Assembly (NCBI GenBank): GCA_028705995.1
Contig: JAQWCH010000010.1
Span: forward strand, 1-36,091
DNA: 36,091 nt
Source: Bacilli bacterium
GTDB taxonomy: Bacteria > Bacillota_I > Bacilli_A > RFN20 > CAG-826
Direction of reading: 5' to 3'
Every line of letters starts with the position of its first letter. Within the stretch, counting starts at the first letter, position 1. Position numbers and translations under genes: made by a program. Of the stretch, positions 10,397 to 18,946 are shown in pieces. Under the pieces are notes generated by a model. It was given only the letters and a program-made list of their open reading frames with translations, ran no database searches and was not told where the DNA came from.

Positions 10397-11557
10397 TTAT
10401 TTATCCGCGCATTCGCTACTTGTTTGCTCAATAAGTTTGCGTTCTTTTTTATTTTCATACATCGCATCATCAATAATTTCCAAAAATTCTTCTGCGATAC
10501 AATTTTGTCCTTTGCAAAAGGCATGACAGCCAATACTCAGTGTAATTGGCACCGCTGTTGTCGGCAACGCGTTATATTCTTTAATTGCTTCAATTAACTG
10601 ATGTTTATAATCCTTAAGTTCACTTGGATCTTTTAAAGGACGAATAACAACAAATTCATCACCGCCAAAGCGCGAAACGAAATCACCTTTATTCATGAGA
10701 TTAAGTAAAATATCAGCAAATTCACGCAGGGCGGCATCACCAGCATTGTGACCTTTTTCATCATTGAGAGCTTTAAAATTATCAAGATCAATCATATAAC
10801 CGCCAATACAAGTATCTTTATTCATGCGTTTAATCTTTTCATTAAGTTTTTGGATTAATTGCCGCCGATTATATAGGCCAGTTAAATAGTCGGTAACGGC
10901 AAATAAATGTTGTAAACCCAGGGCAGTAATAATAAAGGTCAAAATCAGGCTTGTGATTAAAATTGTAAAGTCGCCAATTATTGTCTGACTAACAATTCCC
11001 ATAAACGGCAAAAAGTTAATAAGAAACATAATTTCAGGATGGTTAGCTGGTTTGATACTGCGCCACTGCGCGAGAATAATAATTAAGGAGATGACAAAAG
11101 GAATTAGTGTAAAAATACCATAGATAAAGAAATATGGGCCAATTTGCGGCGGGTATGTCCCTGAAAAATCAAAATACAAATTGTATCCCGGTATAATTGA
11201 AAATATAGAGAAGCCTAAATTAGCAAGCAAAATAATGAGCGCGATAATGTTTAATATTAAACTTTTAAATTTACACTTTGTGAATGAATAGACAAAAAAT
11301 AGCCAAAAAACACTGATTAAAGGAACGATGATACTGCTTAAAACTACAAATAAAACAGTTAATCGATGGAGGGTATTAAATAGATAGGAAATATGAATAA
11401 CAACATTAAAGGCTAAAAGTAAAATGATTGTATAAAAAATGCTTTTGAAAATACGATGTGCTTGATTGCCCGGACTAAACTGCTTATATAGATAAGCGTA
11501 GACAGCAAGTACAACGATGAAAAGAAATATATCAGTCATTAAATTAAGGTATGTCAT
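10397..11557 (-). CDS. Multi-TM diguanylate cyclase (GGDEF domain)
   Basis: Polytopic N-terminus, then DYLTGLYNRR...FVSRFGGDEFVVIRP with intact GGDEF. Confidence 0.93.
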   Translation of the reverse strand: MTYLNLMTDIFLFIVVLAVYAYLYKQFSPGNQAHRIFKSIFYTIILLLAFNVVIHISYLFNTLHRLTVLFVVLSSIIVPLISVFWLFFVYSFTKCKFKSLILNIIALIILLANLGFSIFSIIPGYNLYFDFSGTYPPQIGPYFFIYGIFTLIPFVISLIIILAQWRSIKPANHPEIMFLINFLPFMGIVSQTIIGDFTILITSLILTFIITALGLQHLFAVTDYLTGLYNRRQLIQKLNEKIKRMNKDTCIGGYMIDLDNFKALNDEKGHNAGDAALREFADILLNLMNKGDFVSRFGGDEFVVIRPLKDPSELKDYKHQLIEAIKEYNALPTTAVPITLSIGCHAFCKGQNCIAEEFLEIIDDAMYENKKERKLIEQTSSECADK

Positions 11558-11842
11558 AATAAAATTATTACTTTAACTGATAAAAGGTTATCGTAATTTC
11601 GTCCCCCTGAAATTAAATAATCTCACAAAAATTTAAATGCTCTACAGTATTTATGATTATATCATAAGGATTACGCTGTGGACACTCATTTTTTAATTAC
11701 TCTAAATTTAGTTGTTTGTCACGCCGAATCTTTCTATTTAAAGTTATTATTTACGAAAAAAATATAGTGAGCATACGAAGAGTTTTACTTTAAATACGAA
11801 TTTTTTGCCTTTTTTACACTATTTTGAAAATTTGAAGATTTA

Positions 11843-11871
11843 TTGACATCCATTTTTAAAGTATTTATACT
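11843..11871 (+). promoter_or_regulatory. Sigma-A promoter upstream of riboswitch 1
   Basis: Consensus TTGACA - 17 nt - TATACT; predicted TSS near 11878 at the start of the aptamer. Confidence 0.85.
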
Positions 11872-11879
11872 TTGCTTAG

Positions 11880-11952
11880 AGACAAAGGCAAAACTAGAGC
11901 AATCTAGCGACGCAAAGCTATAGGGCCTTATTGTGAGGTAGCCAGTTACCTA
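11880..11952 (+). ncRNA. Cyclic di-GMP-I (GEMM-I) riboswitch 1
   Basis: aaaggcaaaactagagcaatctaGCGACGCAAAGCtatagGGCCttattgtgaGGTAGCCagttacc matches the GEMM-I core (GACGCAAAGC ... GGCC ... GGTAGCC). Confidence 0.9.
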
Positions 11953-11990
11953 CTGCTTGAATAGAGGGAAAGGTACTGCGCTACTTTTTT
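11936..11990 (+). terminator. Expression-platform terminator of riboswitch 1
   Basis: GTAGC-CAGTtACC ... GGTACTG-CGCTAC-TTTTTT; the 5' arm is the 3' strand of the aptamer. Confidence 0.7.
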
Positions 11991-11997
11991 GTAACCA

Positions 11998-12873
11998 ATG
12001 GGCAAAAAACACTGGCTTTTAGCGACTAATTTTATAACTTTACTTGTGAGTGGTATGCTGCTTTCAACTTTTTCCTTTGCGTGGATAAATAACAACCGGT
12101 TTGTTGATCACATTGAACTTCAAATTGGTGAAGCGCAAGCACAAGTCCAAGGTTATATGTTTAAACGTCAGCATAGTGGACTCACGACCTATACGAATTT
12201 AACTCCTGAACTTAATGAGAGTCTTATCGCTAGCGACCAAGGTCAATTAACATTTACGTTTGAAGATGCAAGCGGAACCTTTTTCAGTGACTTTTCGCTC
12301 GCTAACTTATATCTAAATGAAAATACGCTTAATGCCAATGCGTTCCCGGCATATTTTGTCGAATTGCAACTATTTGCCAACGTGCCGCTCTCATATTTAA
12401 AAATATCGTTGATGCTCCCAGACTATGTAAGTCCAGAAATCGTCCCTGCTTTTAGTGATTTCTCCTACCGTTTTATGGTGCAAAACAATAATGCTTTACT
12501 TCCGCTGGAATATGCGACGCCCGCACCAAACGGCGTTGATATTTTATCTACCTATGGACTGATCAACATGTTAAGTGGCGTCACTAATTACGATCCAACT
12601 ATAAATAATTTAGGTCCTTATGACAGTCTTAATGGTCGCATTATCGATGAAAATAATAGTGAACAGATTACCTTAATGATTCCGGCTGGAGAACAAGGAT
12701 TTTACTACAATCATTTTTTAAAAAGTGTGGTGGTCGAAATTACACCAGATCCGCTAGCTTTTTATCAATTCATTGATAATAATCCAGATCTTGCTGATAA
12801 TGATTTGCTATTCGGTCGCAAACTACAGTTCAATTTCCAATATTCGCTCGTGCCTTTTGGAGTAACGCCATGA
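11998..12873 (+). CDS. Exported protein with SipW/TasA-type N-terminus (putative surface/matrix protein)
   Basis: [33 protein letters not shown]; next ORF starts in an ATGA overlap. Confidence 0.75.
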   Translation: MGKKHWLLATNFITLLVSGMLLSTFSFAWINNNRFVDHIELQIGEAQAQVQGYMFKRQHSGLTTYTNLTPELNESLIASDQGQLTFTFEDASGTFFSDFSLANLYLNENTLNANAFPAYFVELQLFANVPLSYLKISLMLPDYVSPEIVPAFSDFSYRFMVQNNNALLPLEYATPAPNGVDILSTYGLINMLSGVTNYDPTINNLGPYDSLNGRIIDENNSEQITLMIPAGEQGFYYNHFLKSVVVEITPDPLAFYQFIDNNPDLADNDLLFGRKLQFNFQYSLVPFGVTP

Positions 12874-15203
12874 AGAAAATGAATCTTAAAACCATTTTGC
12901 TCCTTTTAGGTTCAATCGTGACTGGGGCTGCTGCTTCAATTGGTTTTGCTTCAGCCGCCTTTATATACAATCAGCAATATCAAGTGCCGGTTGATTTTAA
13001 CGTTGGGCGTTTATCAACATATTTTGAAGGCGGAAATGGGAGTAAAACTACTCCGTATCTAATTGCAACTCCCGATCATTTACGCAATTTACAAAAACTT
13101 AATGTGCTTGGTGTGTTTGGCAAAAACACACATTTTCGCTTAAGTTCAACAATCCCGACGACCGGAATGGTTTGGAGTGGTGAAAATCTTATGCCGATTG
13201 GTAGTGAAGATTACCCATTTTTCTCGCAGTTTGATGGTAATGGTAAAATCATCAATAATTTAGTTGTCGTCGGCTCGCAAACAAACGATGTCGGTATGTT
13301 TGGCTACACCGCGATTAATAGTCAAGTACATGATTTCATTTTAAGTGCGCCAACAATTTATGTGAACGCTGAAAATAACCCCAACCAATTAGCAACAACT
13401 AATCCTTTTGATAGCATCTTAAGTACGGAAGCAACTAATTTACAAATTACCCTAACACCACGCAATGGGACTGCTCAAGCGTATTTTACCGTTAGCGCAA
13501 CAAGTGTCAGCGCTAATGGCGTTAGCTACGCAATCCAATGGACAAGTAGTGATGAAAGTCTTTTAGTTTATGATGCGAATACAAGTCGCTGGAATGTTAA
13601 TGTTCCTGCCGATGCTGAAGATGGGGCGTTTTATCCTGTTCAATTAGCAGCAACTGTATACGGTTTATATCAAGACATGATTGTTTCTTACACGCTCGAA
13701 AGATGGCAAATAAATGTGACCGATGCTGGTGATGTAAATATTGCCGATGTTTCAACTGACACCAATCAAGGTTATTGGAAAACTATTCATGATATAGATA
13801 ACATTGGTTTTGGCGTTCATGCTACTTATGTTGGATTCTTTATTGGTCATCTCGATGGTGAAGCACGAAATCTTGGTCTTTATGGTGGCAGTGATAACGC
13901 TCTTGCCAATAACGCTAAACTTTACGTATCCGGCCGCCAGGTGCAATCTTATACAACATTGATTGGACGTTCTGTTAACGATAACGTTAATGATGATGCA
14001 AACGGTGAATTCACCCGGCGCTTTTTTGATTATGATGCTTTGATTCGCGATTCAGCTAATCTTTATCCCCCACTGCCTGAGCAACTTTTACCAGCTGTTA
14101 ATGAACCAGCGTTACCAACTGTTTCAACCGAAATCAATACTTACTACACAGATATGCAAACTTACGCACAAAATTTATCTTCGCACTATGGAGTGACAAC
14201 AAGCGAATTTTCCTATCTCCGGCACTATCCTGGTCTTACTGATACGAGTTATATCAATGGCGCGAACACGCAATATGCGCTCCAAGTTGATGATGCTCTC
14301 GCCGGCTATATGGTCATTCAGAAAAAGAGTTCCTGGATTGGAACCCGCTATATCAATACGTATTCGTTCCTACATAATGGTATTTGGATTTACATGAGCA
14401 CGACAAATCCGGGATGGTCAAGTTTGATTACAAATACGCGCTATGAAGCAAAAATTCGTGTTTCTTATGTGGCAACCGGAAGTAACGAAAACAAATTCCA
14501 ACTATTATTTAACTCTTACAATCCAAATCCCGGAAGCTTTCTCGGAATTCCGCTCAATTATTATTCCACAAATGTTTTTGAAGATTTAAGTACTGAACTC
14601 GATGATAATAATAACCCAATCTACGATCCAAGTGCCCATTCTGTAATTCTTACTGATGAATTTGGTAGTCCATTAACTGGTGTTGTTGAACAAGAATTAT
14701 CCTTTGTTTTTGATCGTGATCGCTTTGCTTTATCGTCTGGCTATCATCTTGTAATCGGCTTAGGTGTTGGGCGCACGCGGTTAACTCCAACTTATGTGGC
14801 GAGCACATCAACTGATAATACCGCAATGACAAGACAAACATATGATCTTAATTACACGAACTTTTCATTGAAGATTCTTAGTTTAGATTTATTTTTCACT
14901 TCATTAGATGGAACCATAAGCCGGCAAATTAATAACGTTGACTATTTATATGCTTTGCCAAGTTTTAGTGATGGTAGTTGGACCGATTGGCCAATTAGAA
15001 GTGGGGTCCGCATAAACTTTGATGTCGTCACAAGCGCGATATATACAAGCGGTCAATACGCGAATTACCGTTTCTATCGCTCGGCTAATCAATTCTTTAG
15101 TGGTTCAACGGTCTATGGCATTCAAAATGTCACTAGTAACGATTGGAACTTAGAAAATACGACTAATTATTCATCCGCCACATTTTCCAGTGAAACATGG
15201 TAG
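12870..15203 (+). CDS. Large exported surface protein with GLUG-like repeat region
   Basis: N-terminal signal anchor; YLIATPDHLRNLQKL and FDGNGKIINNLVVVGSQTNDVGMFGYT resemble GLUG-type repeat contexts. Confidence 0.65.
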   Translation: MKKMNLKTILLLLGSIVTGAAASIGFASAAFIYNQQYQVPVDFNVGRLSTYFEGGNGSKTTPYLIATPDHLRNLQKLNVLGVFGKNTHFRLSSTIPTTGMVWSGENLMPIGSEDYPFFSQFDGNGKIINNLVVVGSQTNDVGMFGYTAINSQVHDFILSAPTIYVNAENNPNQLATTNPFDSILSTEATNLQITLTPRNGTAQAYFTVSATSVSANGVSYAIQWTSSDESLLVYDANTSRWNVNVPADAEDGAFYPVQLAATVYGLYQDMIVSYTLERWQINVTDAGDVNIADVSTDTNQGYWKTIHDIDNIGFGVHATYVGFFIGHLDGEARNLGLYGGSDNALANNAKLYVSGRQVQSYTTLIGRSVNDNVNDDANGEFTRRFFDYDALIRDSANLYPPLPEQLLPAVNEPALPTVSTEINTYYTDMQTYAQNLSSHYGVTTSEFSYLRHYPGLTDTSYINGANTQYALQVDDALAGYMVIQKKSSWIGTRYINTYSFLHNGIWIYMSTTNPGWSSLITNTRYEAKIRVSYVATGSNENKFQLLFNSYNPNPGSFLGIPLNYYSTNVFEDLSTELDDNNNPIYDPSAHSVILTDEFGSPLTGVVEQELSFVFDRDRFALSSGYHLVIGLGVGRTRLTPTYVASTSTDNTAMTRQTYDLNYTNFSLKILSLDLFFTSLDGTISRQINNVDYLYALPSFSDGSWTDWPIRSGVRINFDVVTSAIYTSGQYANYRFYRSANQFFSGSTVYGIQNVTSNDWNLENTTNYSSATFSSETW

Positions 15204-15209
15204 CAAATT

Positions 15210-16031
15210 ATGAATAAACATCAAAAGCGCATTTTCCAACTTCGAATTAAACTCGGGCTCACATTTGTCTCGTTAGCCGTCGCTTTAACATCGCTTGTCT
15301 ATGTTACATATTCCTGGTTTATGTTTAATCGTAATGCTTCAATTGGTGGATTAGATGTTGGAATTGAACAAATTGTTACCCATCAGTTGAAATACTTTGT
15401 TGGTAATGGTGATGAAGGTTATCCTTCAAGTGATTTTTCCTCAACTGATGTCGATGTGAGTGTTGATGATTACGCGAGTGACTTTGTCCCTGTCTCCAGT
15501 GATTTTCATCAATATCAGTTATCAATCAAACAACCATCCTATCGTTTGACCTTTGCTTTAGAATTATCACTAAGTGCGAGTGATGTCGCGCGTACGTATG
15601 AAATAAAGATTAATGGATTTACAAGTGAAAGCGCGGCAAATTACTATAACGTTGCGACCAATCAACTAATCAATATTGCCGAGGCGGTTAATATCTATAG
15701 CACGATTATTAATGGTGATGCTGACAATACTACAATTACAAGTAACGCCGCCGCTTTTGTGAGTGCAGCCACACCAGCTGAAGGTGATAAATTTGATGGA
15801 ACTGACGAGTACGCAACTTTAAATTCTTTCTCTTTTGATGCGAGTGTCGTCCCGCAAAAAAGAATTTTTCTTTTTACAATTAACTTTAGTGATGACCCAG
15901 CGACTTACTATAATTTTCATTCCTATGCTGGAGATAATCTATATTTTGAAAAATCTCCACTCGGAAATTCTAATGTCTATCAAGGACTGATTTTCCGCTT
16001 GGATGCTCTACTTATTAGCCGTACTAATTGA
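15210..16031 (+). CDS. Exported protein with SipW-type N-terminus
   Basis: LRIKLGLTFVSLAVALTSLVYVTYSWFMFNRNASIGG; same operon, 6-nt gap to previous gene. Confidence 0.65.
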   Translation: MNKHQKRIFQLRIKLGLTFVSLAVALTSLVYVTYSWFMFNRNASIGGLDVGIEQIVTHQLKYFVGNGDEGYPSSDFSSTDVDVSVDDYASDFVPVSSDFHQYQLSIKQPSYRLTFALELSLSASDVARTYEIKINGFTSESAANYYNVATNQLINIAEAVNIYSTIINGDADNTTITSNAAAFVSAATPAEGDKFDGTDEYATLNSFSFDASVVPQKRIFLFTINFSDDPATYYNFHSYAGDNLYFEKSPLGNSNVYQGLIFRLDALLISRTN

Positions 16032-16081
16032 TCTTTTATCAAGTCAAAATGCATTTTTTAAAAAAATTTAATACATTCCGC

Positions 16082-16111
16082 TTGCATAAAAATTTGCATT
16101 TGAATTATAAT
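16082..16111 (+). promoter_or_regulatory. Internal promoter ahead of the tandem TasA-like genes
   Basis: TTGCAT - 18 nt - TATAAT. Confidence 0.6.
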
Positions 16112-16112
16112 A

Positions 16113-16248
16113 AAGGTACCAAAAATTAACCGCACCTCCCTCGTTGGTTAGATTCTTGGAAGCGAATTGCCCGCTTGACTCGGTGCCCATTAACATGCGA
16201 GTCTCACCCCTTGATGACAAAGGGAATAAAAAATGGAGGATTTTAGTC
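16113..16248 (+). promoter_or_regulatory. Structured 5' leader with anti-Shine-Dalgarno potential
   Basis: Stems GAAGCG/CGCTT, GACTCG/CGAGTC, CCCTT/AAGGG and TAACC/GGTTA; CCTCC (16135-16139) complementary to RBS GGAGG (16235-16239). Confidence 0.45.
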
Positions 16249-17082
16249 ATGAATAAGAAGAATAAAGTTTTATTAACATCTGTCGGTCTTGCCTTACTCA
16301 GTGGTATTGCCGCAACTGGTTCCACCTTTGCTTGGTTTACAACCACCCGGACGGCGAGTGTTTCCTACTCAAAAGCGACGGTTAAATCTGGTCAAAGTAA
16401 TTTACTTATTGATTATGTCAGTTCACTAAATACGATGACAGAAAGCCAAGCTGATAGTCTACTTACCTTAACTGGCGGAAATATGGTAACTGATATTTCT
16501 GGTAATGGTTTGAATTTCTATAAGCCAGTGTGGAGTGCTGATCCAGCGATGGCTAGCTCAATTAATGTAGTGGATTTTTCCTCTTCAGCTGACGGTTTAT
16601 TTATTGATTTTACAATCAGCGTCACCATTCAAGGTGAAGCTTCGATGAATGTTTATCTTGGCGCGGACACTGTAATCTCTGCTTTTGACGCTAATCCGGA
16701 AAGTGTTGAGGCTGTAGCCTCATCGAGAATGGCGGTTATTGTTGATGGTGCCGCTGTTTTATATTATGCCCCTGATCTGGATGGAGCTGCCCCACTTAGT
16801 GCTGCTTCATCAACACCAGTAGCAATTGCTAGTGCAACAACTACTGCTCTTTCACCAGTACCAGTAGCTTCTTTCACCACTCATACATCCAATCCTGTTG
16901 ATTTTGCTGGACGTATTTTATCCTTAGTACCAACAGAGTCTGTTCTTGGTGCAGGAGACTGGTCAGCAACTAAAAACGTTACTTTCCGGGCATGGGTTGA
17001 AGGTCAAGATGCCGATTGTGATAACGATGCCATTGGCGGCATTTTCGATATCGACATTGATCTCTTTGCGCTTGAAGCTTAA
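16249..17082 (+). CDS. TasA/CalY-like (SipW-dependent) surface fibre subunit, paralog 1
   Basis: ATG 16249 with RBS TGGAGGA; MNKKNKVLLTSVGLALLSGIAATGSTFAWFTTTRTASVSY; C-terminal FRAWVEGQDAD. Confidence 0.78.
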   Translation: MNKKNKVLLTSVGLALLSGIAATGSTFAWFTTTRTASVSYSKATVKSGQSNLLIDYVSSLNTMTESQADSLLTLTGGNMVTDISGNGLNFYKPVWSADPAMASSINVVDFSSSADGLFIDFTISVTIQGEASMNVYLGADTVISAFDANPESVEAVASSRMAVIVDGAAVLYYAPDLDGAAPLSAASSTPVAIASATTTALSPVPVASFTTHTSNPVDFAGRILSLVPTESVLGAGDWSATKNVTFRAWVEGQDADCDNDAIGGIFDIDIDLFALEA

Positions 17083-17117
17083 GTTATTTGCTATTTATTT
17101 TGTGATCTAGTTAATAA

Positions 17118-17155
17118 GAAGACTTTATGGGTGTACCCATACTCATAAGGTCTTC
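17118..17155 (+). other. Intercistronic hairpin without U-tract
   Basis: GAAGACTTTATG ... CATAAGGTCTTC, 12-bp stem with one G-U, followed by AAATAAAA. Confidence 0.65.
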
Positions 17156-17216
17156 AAATAAAATAGTTCATCATCCATTTAAAAAAGAAAAGGAAAACAA
17201 AAAAAGGTATTCAACT

Positions 17217-18059
17217 ATGAATAAAAACAAAAAATTATTGTTGTCTTCGGTTGGACTTGCGGTCCTCAGCGGAATTGCTGCGACTGGTTCAACCTTCGCT
17301 TGGTTTACAACAACACGTACAGCCACTATTTCTTATACAAGCGCGACGGTTGTTTCTAAACAAAGCAATCTAAAAATTACATATGTTAGTTCTAATGATA
17401 CATTTGATCCAGTGCCTGAAGCCGGAGCGGTAAGTTCATTATCCTTAGTCGGTGGTATGGATATTACCGATATTTCTGGAGATGGTCTTAATTTCTACAA
17501 GCCGGTTTGGAGTGCTACTGCCGAAACTGCCAGCGCAATTAACGCTGTTACAGCATCAGTTGGTAATTGGGTCGAATTTACTGTCACTATTAGTCGTGAT
17601 AATGTCACTGGCATGAAAGTTTATCTTGGTGCAGGAACATCTATCACGCCTAAAACTGCTCTTGATGAGCAAGATCTTAAGGCAGTTGCCGCCTCCCGTT
17701 TAGCTGTAATTAACGTTGATACACCAGCCTCTCCAGTTGTCGAATGCATTTATACACCAAGTGACGCTAGCCATAGTTATTTAACTACTGCTGCTGCTGG
17801 CACAGCCGTTTATGGTATTGATGGTTATACTAAGGTTACTTATGCTGGTGACTTAGTGACCGGGACTTTAGCAACACAAACCACCATTGGTGCCGCAGAT
17901 GCTGCTAAAACACTTGTTGCTGATTTATCTACAGAGACTTCAGCCGATGTTACTTTCCGGGCATGGCTTGAAGGCGAAGACACCGATGCGATTAACGAGG
18001 CGATTAGTGGCGTCTTTGATATTAATATCTCCTTGTTCGGTCTTGACGTTGTTGCCTAA
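17217..18059 (+). CDS. TasA/CalY-like (SipW-dependent) surface fibre subunit, paralog 2
   Basis: MNKNKKLLLSSVGLAVLSGIAATGSTFAWFTTTRTATISY, near-identical N-terminus to paralog 1; C-terminal FRAWLEGEDTD. Confidence 0.78.
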   Translation: MNKNKKLLLSSVGLAVLSGIAATGSTFAWFTTTRTATISYTSATVVSKQSNLKITYVSSNDTFDPVPEAGAVSSLSLVGGMDITDISGDGLNFYKPVWSATAETASAINAVTASVGNWVEFTVTISRDNVTGMKVYLGAGTSITPKTALDEQDLKAVAASRLAVINVDTPASPVVECIYTPSDASHSYLTTAAAGTAVYGIDGYTKVTYAGDLVTGTLATQTTIGAADAAKTLVADLSTETSADVTFRAWLEGEDTDAINEAISGVFDINISLFGLDVVA

Positions 18060-18096
18060 AAATTTAAAAAAGATAGTCTAAATCATATATTTATTT

Positions 18097-18137
18097 GGGT
18101 GTTAATCAAGTTTTGATTGACACCCTTTCTTTTTTTT
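18097..18137 (+). terminator. Intrinsic terminator ending riboswitch-1 operon
   Basis: GGGTGT-tAATCAA-gttTTGATT-gACACCC followed by TTTCTTTTTTTT. Confidence 0.92.
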
Positions 18138-18180
18138 ACTACGATAAACTTGTATACCAAGATTAGAGGGTTATAAATTA

Positions 18181-18549
18181 ATGGAAACAATTGAAAAAAA
18201 GGCGAAAATACCTGGGTGGCTGTCTTTAACGTTACTAATTGGTGAAGTCGCTTTAATGCTATTCCTTGTCACTATTTCAATCATTACAATGGCAACAGTT
18301 GGAAGCGCTCAAGGTATTATTAAGTGGTTTCAACTAAATCCGATCTGGATGTTTGTGATTGTGGTCTTTCCTCTTATTGTGCTCTTCTTGTTTAATGTCT
18401 ATCTATTAATCAAAACACTTAATTCACAAAAAGAAAAATCTTTTGATCCAAGTGGTATGACACAGGAAGAATTACTCGAAGAGGCGCGTAAACAAGCTCG
18501 TGAAGAATTAATGAAAGAAATGGAAAAAAACAAGGATTCCAAACAATAA
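18181..18549 (+). CDS. Small two-TM membrane protein with charged C-terminal coil, unknown function
   Basis: 122 aa; two hydrophobic helices, then EELLEEARKQAREELMKEMEKNK. Confidence 0.7.
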   Translation: METIEKKAKIPGWLSLTLLIGEVALMLFLVTISIITMATVGSAQGIIKWFQLNPIWMFVIVVFPLIVLFLFNVYLLIKTLNSQKEKSFDPSGMTQEELLEEARKQAREELMKEMEKNKDSKQ

Positions 18550-18572
18550 TTCTTGCAATAATTTAGTAAAAT

Positions 18573-18600
18573 AGGGTGGAGCAATCTACCCTTTTTGTTT
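18573..18600 (+). terminator. Intrinsic terminator
   Basis: AGGGT-ggagcaatct-ACCCT followed by TTTT. Confidence 0.65.
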
Positions 18601-18626
18601 ATTTAGAAAAATTCTAAGTATGGGTA

Positions 18627-18655
18627 TTTACAATTATTTTTATATCGTTTATAAT
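18627..18655 (+). promoter_or_regulatory. Sigma-A promoter upstream of riboswitch 2
   Basis: TTTACA - 17 nt - TATAAT, TSS predicted near 18662. Confidence 0.8.
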
Positions 18656-18662
18656 TTAGTCG

Positions 18663-18733
18663 TTAAAAGCAAAGCTAGAGAAATTTAGCGACGCAAAACT
18701 ATAGGGCCTTCTAACGATGGTAGCCAGTTGCCA
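18663..18733 (+). ncRNA. Cyclic di-GMP-I (GEMM-I) riboswitch 2
   Basis: taaaagcaaagctagagaaatttaGCGACGCAAAACTATAGGGCCTTctaacgatgGTAGCCAGTTgcca; same core as riboswitch 1. Confidence 0.88.
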
Positions 18734-18790
18734 AAATGAATAGAAAGATCTAATCATTTATCGGGCAATTCATGGTTATCATCGTTTTTA
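18714..18790 (+). terminator. Expression-platform terminator of riboswitch 2
   Basis: CGATGGTAGCC...TTGCC pairs with GGCAA...GGTTATCATCG followed by TTTTTA; overlaps the aptamer 3' strand. Confidence 0.7.
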
Positions 18791-18946
18791 TTCAAATAGA
18801 GGGACTCTCCACTCAGTATGAGTAAAGAGCAGAGTGAGCAAGCCGCGTGACCATATGTAATGGATATGCGTTAAAGCTGGTCTTGTTTGCGAAAAGCATC
18901 GTAGATGTGTTCTTTCACGTTGTTTATTGAGAAAGGAGGTAGATCA

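Noticed and set aside
16068-16346. 92-aa minus-strand ORF across the leader of the fibre-subunit gene
   Set aside because: Covers a promoter, structured leader and real coding start on the plus strand; no family match.
17127-17216. Upstream in-frame extension of paralog 2 (MGVPILIRSSN...)
   Set aside because: The extension runs through the 17118-17155 hairpin and precedes a clear signal-peptide start at 17217.
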